The position numbers and the translations under genes are program-made. A stretch of 64,000 bases of DNA, taken from assembly GCF_002571225.1 (NCBI RefSeq), contig NZ_NVEC01000008.1:1-64000 (forward strand), written 5' to 3'. Below, in pieces: positions 18,026 to 28,594 of the stretch. Position 1 is the first letter of the stretch; each line of letters begins with the position of its first letter. This DNA is from Bacillus sp. AFS059628 (GTDB lineage Bacteria; Bacillota; Bacilli; Bacillales; Bacillaceae_G). A model generated the notes under the pieces. That model had not been told where the DNA came from and did not search any database. It saw only the letters and a program-made list of their open reading frames with translations.

Positions 18026-21000
18026 TATATTCTCTCAGATAAAGATATAATATCAACCACCGTTACAGTTGGTTGAGACAATTCACCATTTACTTGTAAC
18101 ACAGGTCCATGTACAATGCATTGACCTTTTTTCAATGTTGAAAGTCTATTCTCCCATTCTTTTTTCTCTGAAGAATCGTTAGATAGACTAGTAGCAATTG
18201 TAGAAATCTCTTGTTCTGGCGGCGCAAAATAAACCTTCTGTGAAGCATTTTGTAGCCTTGCTAATTCATCAGTAGCCAATTGAGATTTTAAAAATTGAGT
18301 TGCATACCATGCAGACCATCCAAATTTACGTCCTTCTTGTAAAATTCGTGCAGAAGGTGATTTTTCCGTATGATCAAGATTTTGTGCTTCATCCATTATG
18401 ACAGGCATTGGATTATTTTTATTTCCAAACCTTACGGAATAATTCCAAAGATCCCATAAAACAAATTCTGTAATTATTAATTGAACGTCTCGAGGATACC
18501 CAGTCAACTGAATAATAAAAATCTCACCATTACTATCTACAACATCTTTCCAATTTATTGTATTTTCATGGCTAAATGGATTACGATCAATAAGCGGTCT
18601 TATTTGAGATAAAGCCGTCTTAGCATAGCTAGAACCATCTTCTTCTAAACATTCTCTAAGCTTTATTAGGCTCATATCTTCTCCATACTTATCCAATCCA
18701 TTAAGAGTACCTTCATAAATCGCATTTAATTGTTGCACACCTAATGTGCTATATACAGCAGCAAATACACTCTTAATTCTTTCAGCAACATCCGTATTAG
18801 ATTCCGGAAGCGTAATGCCTCCAATATCCCTTTCATTCTTTTGAAACGGATTAATTGGAAGCTGCTCACTATATACAATCTTTTGTTTTAACTTTGTACC
18901 CATTGCTTGTACAAATTCATCTTCTAATTGGTTTGGTAAAAATCCTTCTGTATAGTCAATAACAATACTTGGGATACCTTGCTTCGATTTTTCTAACAAT
19001 AAGCATTGCATGAAATATGTCTTACCTTGTCCGGATTTACCTGAGATCAACAAATGTCTATTCGCCAATCCTTTATTACCATACTCCCAATAAATCTTTC
19101 TATTCGAGTTCTCTGCCTTCCCAATTAGAATTCGAGATTCTTCTAATCCTTGTGGCTCTCTTTCTTTTGTCCCTTCAAGAACTTCTATTGTATTATCGAT
19201 TTTCTCTTTAGTAACCTCATTAGAATCGATAATTTCAGGCTTTGCTTCCACCTCTATATCAGCCTCTAATTCATTTTTTTCTGAGCGAAATGATGATGCA
19301 CTTTCTATTTCGCTACAGGCACCTGTATATTTATGAGAAAGTAATTCTTCCTTAATAAAATCGCCTTCTGTTTCTTGAATCCACTTCTTCATATCTTCCA
19401 TTGGTTGTATAAGACCACTATATCCATCAAACTCTGGAAGGCTTAATAAGGTAATCCCTTCATCCAGTTTGGCACTTCTATGATAAGCGTCTCGCTGGAA
19501 GGATAAAATTGCTCCTTCACCAATAGATGATTCTATTCCGTTGGAAATTATAAATTGATCTTTCAACAGTTTTTCAACCACTTTATTATTCAATTCATAA
19601 TTTTTCTCTTCCCAGAATCTACTTTTCAATATTTTATTAGCATTAGAAATATAAAGTTGAGCAAAGAAATTACGATAGAAACGGCTAGCAAAAGAATTAG
19701 TTGTTAATGCATCATTGATTAATTTCTTCGTATGTTTAACTTGTTTTCTCGCCTTTTCTAATACATCGTTTTTATTAGCTCCGATTTTTACTTCGACAGG
19801 ATAAAAATGCATCATTACATCATTCTCTACTTGTTCCAAACCTATTAACAGTAAATCATCACTATGAACACCTTTTACTCCTAAGTTTTTAGCTGTAAAT
19901 ATGCCATCTGCTTTCTTTAAATTAACAGCACCTGCAACTCTTAAAACTTCTTCTAGAGAAATTGGCACCCATAAAATGTCGCGATGTTCAAAATATGCTA
20001 AAGAGAATTTTATAGCAGAAATAATACTTAACTTCTCTCTAGAATAATGGCCCTTACTACCAATAACACGAAGTAACCATTCACCATTAAAAGTATTAAA
20101 TGCTTTAATAGTACTTTCTACATTTTCTTTTTTACTCTCTACTTGTTTTTCCTTTAAAAATTCTTCAATAACAAAATGATATTGTTGCGATTTGTCCGTT
20201 ACAGTAATAGCATCATATCTACTTGAAGAGGAATATTGATCACTATAATGAATAACGACTAGATTTTGCTCGTAATCATTAAAGAACTCCAGATCAAAAC
20301 TTGGGTCTACAAATGTTACCCAATAAGAAGATTTGAAAATTTCTTCTAGAGTTTCTTCATCAGCACTCGTTGTTCTAGAAAAAATCGCTTCACCTTTTCG
20401 ATACGTATTATTTCCACCATTATGAAGGTTTGCGCATAATTCATTAAAATAATACGTTGTTTGTGTTAAAAGATTCTCTTCCTCTACAGCATATGCTTTA
20501 ACACCGAAACCACTCTTATAGTTTTCATTACTCTTCATTGAAGGTACTGTAGTGTATAACCCATCAATTGCTAAACCTGATAACATTTCATCCATAGATT
20601 GTAATGCATATCGCTCTTGCGCTTGCATTTTATAGAAAGAAATATGAGCATACTTATATTCTTCGCCCATTTCTTTTTTATAATAAAATAGCTTTTCACG
20701 AATAAATCGCAATATATCCTGGGGTTCATGCTGCTGTTTTGCGCCTAAATTAATATTAAATTTTGTTTGAAACTCCTCTACCGATTCTATTCTTGAGAAA
20801 TTATCAAATGCACTGTCCTGGCCTTCTTCTTTATAAAGTGTAACTTCAACAGCTTTTAAACCTTCAGGCCCTTTTGATCTAATTCTTTCAAGCATCCAAT
20901 TTACGATACCTCTAAAGGTTTCATGATCGTTTTCAATATTGATTAAATTAATTTGCAACGGTGCCTTAGAGTACTCACTAAATAAATAACCAAAGTGTCC

Positions 21001-23208
21001 TTCAAACTGCTGAATTTTATCCTCAATTACTTTTGCTAAATATTGATTAGCATCCGATACTGAAACTTGATTAACTGGTTTAAAGTCCATCCACTCTAAT
21101 GCCATATTCTGATTATCTGGTCTATACAATTGATCTCGCTCATTATAAATATATGGAACTAGTCCATCTGGTTTTAATCGCTGTAAAATACTATTATCTA
21201 CTTCTTCATTTAAAAGTAAATTATTCAATTTTAATTGGAAAGCGACCATAACTGGATGGAATGGTGTAAATTTAATTACATTATTCCCCATAACTGTTCC
21301 TAACTTAAACAAATCTCGTCCACGTTTGCCGGCCTCATGCCCTTCTTCAAAACTTTTAATCTCTTGTATAAAAGCATTCAAATATTCTTCTGCTCTTTTA
21401 ACTAACTCTTCACTGTAATAACATAAGCTTGGTATACCTTTTTTAATTTTAAAGTAAGTTAAAAATCTACTATAAGCTTCTCTTAATTCATCGCTAATGG
21501 ACACCTCTTCAGGGACCAATGCATCGGACTCTACTACGGCACATCTAAGTCCATTTTCAATCCATTGGTACTCCCACTCGAATAAGTTTTTATATTCCGG
21601 GCTTAAATAGAATTCTCTATTTCCAAAACGCAATCGATTATTTATCCATTCAAAATCTCTTTGCTGCTCACGCTTTAATTTCCAAATTCGCGCGCCATTA
21701 ATGGGGGTAGATTCCGGTAACTCATTTTTCAATATAAATGGAATGATTGTTCCACTCTCCGTCAAGCGAATGTTAACTCGCATCTCTTCTTCATCATTAT
21801 ATGCTTCTGGTTGAGGGAGAATAGTAAGTTCATCATCTACGCTACAATCAATAGTTGCATTTTCCTCATAGACTTCCATTGATTTTTTGTTATAGCCTTG
21901 TCCAAATGAAAGCTCATTATCTTCATGCTGAAGTTCAATCAGGCACTTATTAGGAGCTATCAAATATGTTGTTTTAAAAGCATCTAATACATATGGGTCA
22001 ATTGGTAGTACCACAATAAATAGTTCTACACCTAAAGTTGATTTATCATCATGCTTATAAGACAACCTAACAAATGTAGGTTGATTACTCTCTGTTTTTA
22101 TAACCGCACTAAGGTTTATTTTCCCTACCGATACTTCTACATTTTTCTTAAACTTCGGAGGTACTTTTACGTATTTATTCGATAAACTTTTAACATTTCC
22201 ACCTTGAATTGAAAATGCCACATTTAAATATACTTCTTCCTTACCTTCTGGATTAAATATAACTAAGTGTCTTTTTCTTTCTCCTGCTGCGGTTTCCTTT
22301 TGAGGTTTATCCCAAAAGTGCAACCCTTCTTTAACTGTCAACTCTTTTAAATTGATTGATGCCTTTTTATGAAGATCTAAATAATCTTGATGGAATCGAT
22401 TAACATCAGCAAAGTTAATTTCTTGCCAATCTTCACGTTTTAATTTACTAGCTCCCTCAGGGGTGAACTTTTTTTCTAATTCTTCTGCGCCTAAACCAAA
22501 GTCATGAATTTTCCTAACAAATTCATATAATTCTCTATTCGCACTTAAACGTTCTTTTTGTTTATTCCCTTTAAAAGTAGCTAATTCTTCGTCTTTAAAA
22601 ACTGCAAATTTTTGATAGTCTTTATCTTCTATCGTACCCTTTGCAAGAGTAGAAAAAATTTCTTCAAACTCAAAAAAAGTAACTTGTTGATGTGCCTGTT
22701 CTTGCTTAATCATCTCCATGTTTTCTATAAGGATAATTTGTGCAGTTTTATCCAACATACTGCTTTCAATTTCTTGTCTTAATCCCTTTACTATAGAATT
22801 AGGATGCAACGGCATTCCATCCTTTTGAAGGTCACTACTTCCACCTTGAATTGAATCCAACTGCTCTGAAACTATACTCAATAAAGCTGTATCTTTCCAT
22901 ACACCTTTTTGTTCACCGACTTGATTTCGTAAAGTAACTAAGAAATCTGGTTTAACATTTTCATTTGTATAGGCAATAACAAGTTGAACATTTTGTATTT
23001 CAACTGAAAATGTTTTATACGGTTCACCTAATTCATGTTTATATACAAATTGTTTAACATTTTTCTGCTCTTGGAATGCTTCTACTAAATTCTCTACATC
23101 CTCTACTTTATCTAGCTGTAAATAAAATCTATCACCGGCTTTTATTGAACGATTTTTAAAATCCCCCAATAACAACTCACATATATAATTATAAAATTCG
23201 TTTGACAT
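18025..23208 (-). CDS. dptH: DptH, phosphorothioation-dependent restriction ATPase
   Basis: Very large (1727 residues) restriction subunit of the Dnd/Dpt system. The C-terminal third is a HerA/FtsK-type translocase: Walker A LLISGKSGQGKTYFMQ at about residue 1390, IVIDYTEGFLPNQL, and Walker B MPVIMDEAQNLD at about 1600. The N-terminal part is unlike known enzymes by eye, apart from scattered basic and acidic patches. With DptF and DptG it cleaves DNA lacking phosphorothioates. I begin at ATG 23208, where GGTGAT is spaced 7 nt; the frame is open further. It overlaps dptG by 20 nt. Confidence 0.9.
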   Translation of the reverse strand: MSNEFYNYICELLLGDFKNRSIKAGDRFYLQLDKVEDVENLVEAFQEQKNVKQFVYKHELGEPYKTFSVEIQNVQLVIAYTNENVKPDFLVTLRNQVGEQKGVWKDTALLSIVSEQLDSIQGGSSDLQKDGMPLHPNSIVKGLRQEIESSMLDKTAQIILIENMEMIKQEQAHQQVTFFEFEEIFSTLAKGTIEDKDYQKFAVFKDEELATFKGNKQKERLSANRELYEFVRKIHDFGLGAEELEKKFTPEGASKLKREDWQEINFADVNRFHQDYLDLHKKASINLKELTVKEGLHFWDKPQKETAAGERKRHLVIFNPEGKEEVYLNVAFSIQGGNVKSLSNKYVKVPPKFKKNVEVSVGKINLSAVIKTESNQPTFVRLSYKHDDKSTLGVELFIVVLPIDPYVLDAFKTTYLIAPNKCLIELQHEDNELSFGQGYNKKSMEVYEENATIDCSVDDELTILPQPEAYNDEEEMRVNIRLTESGTIIPFILKNELPESTPINGARIWKLKREQQRDFEWINNRLRFGNREFYLSPEYKNLFEWEYQWIENGLRCAVVESDALVPEEVSISDELREAYSRFLTYFKIKKGIPSLCYYSEELVKRAEEYLNAFIQEIKSFEEGHEAGKRGRDLFKLGTVMGNNVIKFTPFHPVMVAFQLKLNNLLLNEEVDNSILQRLKPDGLVPYIYNERDQLYRPDNQNMALEWMDFKPVNQVSVSDANQYLAKVIEDKIQQFEGHFGYLFSEYSKAPLQINLINIENDHETFRGIVNWMLERIRSKGPEGLKAVEVTLYKEEGQDSAFDNFSRIESVEEFQTKFNINLGAKQQHEPQDILRFIREKLFYYKKEMGEEYKYAHISFYKMQAQERYALQSMDEMLSGLAIDGLYTTVPSMKSNENYKSGFGVKAYAVEEENLLTQTTYYFNELCANLHNGGNNTYRKGEAIFSRTTSADEETLEEIFKSSYWVTFVDPSFDLEFFNDYEQNLVVIHYSDQYSSSSRYDAITVTDKSQQYHFVIEEFLKEKQVESKKENVESTIKAFNTFNGEWLLRVIGSKGHYSREKLSIISAIKFSLAYFEHRDILWVPISLEEVLRVAGAVNLKKADGIFTAKNLGVKGVHSDDLLLIGLEQVENDVMMHFYPVEVKIGANKNDVLEKARKQVKHTKKLINDALTTNSFASRFYRNFFAQLYISNANKILKSRFWEEKNYELNNKVVEKLLKDQFIISNGIESSIGEGAILSFQRDAYHRSAKLDEGITLLSLPEFDGYSGLIQPMEDMKKWIQETEGDFIKEELLSHKYTGACSEIESASSFRSEKNELEADIEVEAKPEIIDSNEVTKEKIDNTIEVLEGTKEREPQGLEESRILIGKAENSNRKIYWEYGNKGLANRHLLISGKSGQGKTYFMQCLLLEKSKQGIPSIVIDYTEGFLPNQLEDEFVQAMGTKLKQKIVYSEQLPINPFQKNERDIGGITLPESNTDVAERIKSVFAAVYSTLGVQQLNAIYEGTLNGLDKYGEDMSLIKLRECLEEDGSSYAKTALSQIRPLIDRNPFSHENTINWKDVVDSNGEIFIIQLTGYPRDVQLIITEFVLWDLWNYSVRFGNKNNPMPVIMDEAQNLDHTEKSPSARILQEGRKFGWSAWYATQFLKSQLATDELARLQNASQKVYFAPPEQEISTIATSLSNDSSEKKEWENRLSTLKKGQCIVHGPVLQVNGELSQPTVTVVDIISLSERI

Positions 23209-24589
23209 ACTGTGCATCACCACTATCACTTTTTTTATCTAGAATATTATGAGAATCAAATAGCTCGATAATCATCTTTTTCGAATGACGATCAAAAGCT
23301 ACTCCCCTTTTTGAAAATTCCTCAAACAAACGATTTAACGGCATTCTCTCTTCTTTTACACATACAGCTGTTAAGAGTAACAGCATTTCATGACTCATAT
23401 TAAAAACAGCCCCTATGCTGCCTCGATTTTTCAGAAAAACATCTGCCCCTAAATCTTCAATGTTCTCTCCAAACTTTTTACATGCATCTGTATTCATTCC
23501 CTCTTTTAGACAACTAAACAATGTTTTAAAAACCTCAGATATATCTTCTGGTGCATCTTTAGGTGTTACTCGCTTTGCCCAAAGCTCACTATATTTATTA
23601 ATCCATTGTTTACTATCTGTTAAAAATTGCTCTGAAACATCCAATCCTTTTTCATTTATTAAATCTTTTAAGTATCTATAATTCATAAATTGAAAACTTT
23701 GCTTTTCATCCGCTTCTTCATCTTGAAGCTCGTTATAACTTAATTGAGACATCGTGTGTATATGCACAAATAAATTTGGTGCTTTATCTTTTATTCTTCT
23801 AAATCCTTCTAGGTCATCCGCAGCTTTTCTTCTCTTACTAATAGATTCCCATTCTAAAGCGAAATATAAAGGATTAGAATGCGTATAATCCGCTTCATCA
23901 AATTGTTCAAACTTCACAACTAATTGACAAACATACATAAAGCTATAAAAATGCGTAAGTAATGGGAAAGATTTCAAGAAGTAATCTTTATATTGACTCA
24001 AAAATAGCAAGTCTTCCTGGTAGAAATTCGCTAAAAATCCCATTAAAGGTTGATATTGTTTGACCGGATCTTTAGCTGGAATATCTAATTTATTTAATAT
24101 GAGTTCTGTTAATATATCTTCACTTTCCTTATTCTTAAATATAGAACTAATACTTACTTCATCATGAACTAGCGCATCTTTTATAAATTGCCCATATTTC
24201 GGTAAATCTTTCTTCTCTTTAGGTGTAGCCATATAGTTAAATAAATATGGATGGATAGGTTTAATTTTATTATCTTGACCAAATAAATATTGATTTAAAA
24301 ATCGGTCTAAATCATATTCCGCTTCCTGCGTATACTCAATTTCTTCCATAATTTGATCTACAAAAGGGTTTCTAGAGGAAAACAATTCCTCTTCTTCACT
24401 ACTCTTCTTATCAACTAGGCGTAAACCACAAACATTTCGGACGTACTCACCTAAAACTTCATTAAAATTTCCACGTATTGATTTCGTTCTTTTTGTAACA
24501 AATGGTAAAATATCTACAACTTTACCAACATCATGTTTGTTATTCCCCAATAACTGTTCTAATTTATCTATTTTTAATAGTGTATCCAT
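23189..24589 (-). CDS. dptG: DptG, phosphorothioation-dependent restriction protein
   Basis: DptG (466 residues) is the middle subunit of the Dpt restriction module; it has no well-understood catalytic motif. The sequence is Lys/Glu-rich and helical, with a block VDILPFVTKRTKSIRGNFNE near the N-terminus and a C-terminal winged-helix-like ending (MPLNRLFEEFSKRGVAFDRH, KMIIELFDSHNILDKK). GGGAG lies before the ATG. The gene lies 6 nt after dptF and overlaps dptH by 20 nt. Assignment rests mainly on size and on position between F and H. Confidence 0.85.
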   Translation of the reverse strand: MDTLLKIDKLEQLLGNNKHDVGKVVDILPFVTKRTKSIRGNFNEVLGEYVRNVCGLRLVDKKSSEEEELFSSRNPFVDQIMEEIEYTQEAEYDLDRFLNQYLFGQDNKIKPIHPYLFNYMATPKEKKDLPKYGQFIKDALVHDEVSISSIFKNKESEDILTELILNKLDIPAKDPVKQYQPLMGFLANFYQEDLLFLSQYKDYFLKSFPLLTHFYSFMYVCQLVVKFEQFDEADYTHSNPLYFALEWESISKRRKAADDLEGFRRIKDKAPNLFVHIHTMSQLSYNELQDEEADEKQSFQFMNYRYLKDLINEKGLDVSEQFLTDSKQWINKYSELWAKRVTPKDAPEDISEVFKTLFSCLKEGMNTDACKKFGENIEDLGADVFLKNRGSIGAVFNMSHEMLLLLTAVCVKEERMPLNRLFEEFSKRGVAFDRHSKKMIIELFDSHNILDKKSDSGDAQYVKRIL

Positions 24590-24595
24590 TAATCA

Positions 24596-26860
24596 CTACT
24601 CCCTTTCAAACACAAACGCACCAAAATCATCTCGATTTAATTTATAGAAACGAGAATCATTAGGAAAATGTATCAATAACTCATTCTCTTTCTCTCCAAA
24701 TTTCATGATTTTCTCTACAAACTCTGTAAATTTAATTGCATCTTCTTCATCTTTTTTATTTGGACAATATCCCTGACAAACTTTTACTAATAAATTGTAT
24801 AGTTGATAATCAATATCCAATTCAATAATATTTTTTATATCTCCATCATGATACGCTAACACAAGCGATGATTTAAACGAGTCTAGTACATCATTTTGAT
24901 TAAATTTCAAATGATCGATTGATGGCTTTAAATTAAGTTGTTGAGCTAATCTATACTTATCACTTGGCTTGTTAAGATAAATATATCCTTTTTTCGGACT
25001 TCCCTTCCATTTAAATAACGCCTCTTTTATTTCTTCATAAAAGACTTTAATTTCTTTTTTATTACCCGAATTGAAATCAAACAATTTGTTTACATATTTA
25101 TGATACGTCTCATCCTCAATCTTTTGAGAGAAGTCTTCATTCGTTAAATATGTAATTCGAATAACAGCTTCTGAGAAACCAATGAATGATGGGCCATCTA
25201 CTTTCTCTTCACTAATAAAAGGATTTAACCACCCTCTACCTTGATCAGATGTTACACAATGATTTAATATAGTATCCCATTCATTTAAAGTACTTAAATC
25301 AATAATAATTTGATCGATGTGTGAGGATCTTCTATGAACTGGGTCTAATTCATGTAAAGTCTTTAGGATAGGAGAACGCTCTTTACGTTTAAACATAAGA
25401 TTAGGAACCGCTTGCTCTAACACTTCAAATTCTGAGAGAACTTCAATTACTTCTAATTTATCTGGAATAATAATGTCAGCTACAAAATTTAAAAATGCAC
25501 GAGCAGATATAACTAATTTATATTTCACTAACGTTTGAATAATTAAATTAACAATTTGTTTTTGCACGTAAGGTTCCTGGATAAATTTATAATTCTCATG
25601 AACCATCGTTCGAATATTGTTTTTTGTATCCTCTTGATAAGCCAAATAAAAAGGATTCCCCTCTTCTTTATTAAATATTTTATTTAATAAAGTTAAAAAG
25701 AAAGTTGATTGTGGCCCTTTTTCTGTTAGTTCATACGAGTGATAGTCACCGAAACTAATTAGATCAAAATGATCTTCACTATAACAAGTAGTGATGCTTG
25801 AAGAAAATAGACCACTGCCGTCAACAAATTTATTTAAAGCTTCGTATGTATATTCTTCATGGTTTAACGTTATAAAGTTGTGAAGAACTCCCATATTGAT
25901 TGCTAAAATAACTTTTTTATTTGATTGTCCAATTGATTGATCAGAGAAATCTTGAAGTATTTCTTCTAAAGTCTCCATCGCATTTTTGTTAGGAGAAAAA
26001 CTTTCTGTAGCATCATTAAAAATTTGATACCCCTCTAATAATTCTGGTTTATTCTCTTTTAAATACGCTAATAAATGGGATTTACCATCTCCAACACTAC
26101 CACAAAGGAGAATTAAGCTAGAGGAATTAAGTTCCTTATTTTTCACCAAAATACGCTCTAAGTCAGTTTGAATCTTTCTCTCTACATGCATATATTTTTT
26201 AAATTGGCTAAATGCATTTGCGTTTTCAATAGCCTCTTGTGATGAATCTTGTAACCTTTTTAGCTCTCTTAATAAATAACTTTCTCCCTCAGGAAGGTCT
26301 TTACAAAGGATGCTCTCTTCTGCTAAGTCTTCAATAATAGTTTCTTCTTTTTTTACCTCATCCTTATTAGTAATACCTATTAATTGCATGACTTGCGCTT
26401 TCACCATTTCTTGTATATCTGCTTCATTGCTTTGTGCTGGTCTTGGATGCTCATATGCAGGTATTTTTAATTGTTCAGGTGAATATACTTCATATAACCA
26501 AACAGCAATATTATGCATGACCTTATGCAATTTAAAAGCTGCACTAATATCATTAAACGAGCCATCATGCGCTGCTTTATTCCCCGTAAAACGAACTGTA
26601 TCAAAGTCCTTCTGTACCTCCGCTGTTATATAACCTTCTTTTGCAAGATAAGAAATTTTATCATAAAGTGATGAAATATATGGCACCTTTATATCTTCTT
26701 GAGCGAATACCTCATTCAATATAGCCTCAGCAAATAACCTAGCCTTCACAATCGCACTTGCCGGGTCTTCATATATTAACTCTTCCATTTTTTTCGCATT
26801 AACCGCTGCAACTTGATTAATATGCTCTATAAAACTTAAAAAATATTTTTCTTCAGACAT
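24596..26860 (-). CDS. dptF: DptF, phosphorothioation-dependent restriction protein, with N-terminal DUF4145-like domain
   Basis: DptF (754 residues) is an AAA-type P-loop protein needed for restriction of unmodified DNA. Walker A is LLCGSVGDGKSHLLAYLKE at about residues 245-265. Residues 1-125 look like the DUF4145 domain known from HsdR and other restriction subunits: AIVKARLFAEAILNEVF, SLYDKISYLAKEGYITAEV and the diagnostic RFTGNKAAHDG. The gene is the first of dptF-G-H and has 249 nt of leader before the WYL gene. Whether every DptF has this N-terminal domain I cannot say from memory. Confidence 0.9.
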   Translation of the reverse strand: MSEEKYFLSFIEHINQVAAVNAKKMEELIYEDPASAIVKARLFAEAILNEVFAQEDIKVPYISSLYDKISYLAKEGYITAEVQKDFDTVRFTGNKAAHDGSFNDISAAFKLHKVMHNIAVWLYEVYSPEQLKIPAYEHPRPAQSNEADIQEMVKAQVMQLIGITNKDEVKKEETIIEDLAEESILCKDLPEGESYLLRELKRLQDSSQEAIENANAFSQFKKYMHVERKIQTDLERILVKNKELNSSSLILLCGSVGDGKSHLLAYLKENKPELLEGYQIFNDATESFSPNKNAMETLEEILQDFSDQSIGQSNKKVILAINMGVLHNFITLNHEEYTYEALNKFVDGSGLFSSSITTCYSEDHFDLISFGDYHSYELTEKGPQSTFFLTLLNKIFNKEEGNPFYLAYQEDTKNNIRTMVHENYKFIQEPYVQKQIVNLIIQTLVKYKLVISARAFLNFVADIIIPDKLEVIEVLSEFEVLEQAVPNLMFKRKERSPILKTLHELDPVHRRSSHIDQIIIDLSTLNEWDTILNHCVTSDQGRGWLNPFISEEKVDGPSFIGFSEAVIRITYLTNEDFSQKIEDETYHKYVNKLFDFNSGNKKEIKVFYEEIKEALFKWKGSPKKGYIYLNKPSDKYRLAQQLNLKPSIDHLKFNQNDVLDSFKSSLVLAYHDGDIKNIIELDIDYQLYNLLVKVCQGYCPNKKDEEDAIKFTEFVEKIMKFGEKENELLIHFPNDSRFYKLNRDDFGAFVFERE

Positions 26861-27109
26861 ATTTACTATCCCTCACGCCATCTCATTAGTATTTTAATAA
26901 TATTTTATCATATTCTTTTATAATTAATTAATAATCGTATGTGAATTACATAAAATATCCAAATATACAATCATACTCCCAATTACTATCTATATTTTAT
27001 AAAATATTTGTAAAATTATATATAAATCTTAATACATATTTATAGTAACACTAAAACCGGTACTTATAACGTCACTTTCAATTTTAATTCGTATATCCTA
27101 TCCATTCAT
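26861..27109. other. AT-rich leader upstream of dptF
   Basis: No gene. The stretch is very AT-rich and should contain the dptF promoter on the minus strand, but no clean -35/-10 pair stood out. Repeated TATATA/TATTTT blocks occur at 26890-27040. Confidence 0.4.
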
Positions 27110-28057
27110 TTAAAATGAACCATACATCTCCAACAACTTCCTACCCTCCTCAACAACCTCTTCCCTCAATCCCTTAGGCTCCAACACCCTAACCGAAGCA
27201 CCCATCCCCAAAATCCACTTCTTAATCGATTCTTTCCCGCTCATCGTCGCCCGGAAAAGAATGCTGCCGTCCTCATTATGTGCTATCTTTTGATTCTCTC
27301 CCCAAATGGATTCTGGTACGGATACGGCGAACGGTGGATAGATGAGTAACTCTACTTCTAATGGCTCTTTCATGATGCCGAACTTCGGAAACTCTTCTCG
27401 GATATCGAATTTGTCGGGTATTTTATATGTATCATACAAAGTTTTAATATCTTTCATTCGAGATAGTTTAAACATACGTTTTTCTTTTTTATCATTACAC
27501 AGTGCTAAGCAGTAAAAGAATTCGTTGTAGTGCACAAAACCGTACGGGTCGATAATTCGTTCTGATCTTTCACCAGATAGTTTCTCATACTGGATTTTTA
27601 CTTTGCTTCTTATAAATAGCGCTTCTTGTAATTGTACATATTTTTGATTTTCATTCGAAAATACATAATTCGGCTTCGATTTTTGCACAAAATATATGTG
27701 GCGGTCTTTATTCGTTTCTACTTTCCGAACAGCATTCAATTTATCTAATGCTACTTGTGCGTCCCGTGAATACATGTCATTACCTTTTGAAACTAGTTTT
27801 TTTATAGAGAATGTTAACGCATCTAGCTCTTGTTGAGACATATTTTTAATAGGAAATAACGATGTATTCGAAAGAGAATAACCACCGTACCTGCCTTTTG
27901 TTGTCTCTATTTTTATACCTGCCATTTCAATATCATCACGATAAATACGGACCATCCGCTCTTTCACTTCTAACAACTCTGCCAACTCACTAATCCTCAT
28001 TTTCCCTCTCGCATGTAGGAGTTCAATCATGTATAGGCAGTTACTTAATTTACTCAT
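27110..28057 (-). CDS. WYL-domain transcription regulator
   Basis: The 315-residue protein has an N-terminal HTH (LLHARGKMRISELAELLEVK, RIYRDDIEMAGIKIE, with KGRYGGYSL wing) and a C-terminal WYL domain (KIQYEKLSGERSERIIDPYG, then YNEFFYCLALCNDKKEKRMF and RMKDIKTL). WYL proteins bind nucleic acids or nucleotides and often control defence loci such as CRISPR and BREX. Its position 249 nt upstream of dptF on the same strand fits either a regulator of the island or an older chromosomal gene. The last ~45 codons use mostly G/T-ending codons, unlike the rest. Confidence 0.9.
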   Translation of the reverse strand: MSKLSNCLYMIELLHARGKMRISELAELLEVKERMVRIYRDDIEMAGIKIETTKGRYGGYSLSNTSLFPIKNMSQQELDALTFSIKKLVSKGNDMYSRDAQVALDKLNAVRKVETNKDRHIYFVQKSKPNYVFSNENQKYVQLQEALFIRSKVKIQYEKLSGERSERIIDPYGFVHYNEFFYCLALCNDKKEKRMFKLSRMKDIKTLYDTYKIPDKFDIREEFPKFGIMKEPLEVELLIYPPFAVSVPESIWGENQKIAHNEDGSILFRATMSGKESIKKWILGMGASVRVLEPKGLREEVVEEGRKLLEMYGSF

Positions 28058-28145
28058 ATAATTCCTCGTTTCTATTCATCCATCCTCATTCAAGTATAAA
28101 AGAATAGAATCATCTTTCAAGTTGTTTCTATATGCTTCCAAATCA

Positions 28146-28562
28146 TCAATATATCACTCCAAAACGTTCAGTAGCACATCCATAACATACACCATCTCTA
28201 TCAAGATGTTCCGGCAAAGTCTTTGTATTACAAAACTGACACTGCTGATATCTCCTTTTTCTAAAATCAGCCACCATACTATTACTCTCTTTCATTTCCA
28301 CCGCTTTCTCATTGTCACTTAATTCTTCTAGATGTTCCCATAATAATATATGATGCGTAAACCGTGTCATATCTGGTGCGACTGGATAACTCCATACTAA
28401 TCTATGAAACCCTATTTCTAATTCCATTTCTCCTGCACGAATAAACATGTTCGGATCAAAATCCAGCCCTCGAACTGCGAATTCGAAATCTAATTCTTTC
28501 AACTTAAAAAGCTCCAATTGTTTTAAAATAAATTGTTGTATCTCTGTTTTTGCTAATTTCAT
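28146..28562 (-). CDS. hypothetical protein with C-terminal zinc ribbon
   Basis: The 138-residue protein has a helical N-terminus (MKLAKTEIQQFILKQLELFK), a middle segment with a basic RKRRYQQ run, and a C-terminal CQFCNTKTL...GVCYGCATE arrangement: two C-x-x-C pairs about 18 residues apart, a probable zinc ribbon. I do not recognise the family. AAAGGAGATT precedes the ATG. It stands between the WYL gene and the PD-(D/E)XK gene on the same strand, with 88 nt to the WYL start, so it may be co-transcribed with the WYL gene. Confidence 0.65.
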   Translation of the reverse strand: MKLAKTEIQQFILKQLELFKLKELDFEFAVRGLDFDPNMFIRAGEMELEIGFHRLVWSYPVAPDMTRFTHHILLWEHLEELSDNEKAVEMKESNSMVADFRKRRYQQCQFCNTKTLPEHLDRDGVCYGCATERFGVIY

Positions 28563-28594
28563 TAACGACTAATCTCCTTTATTACATTAAAACA

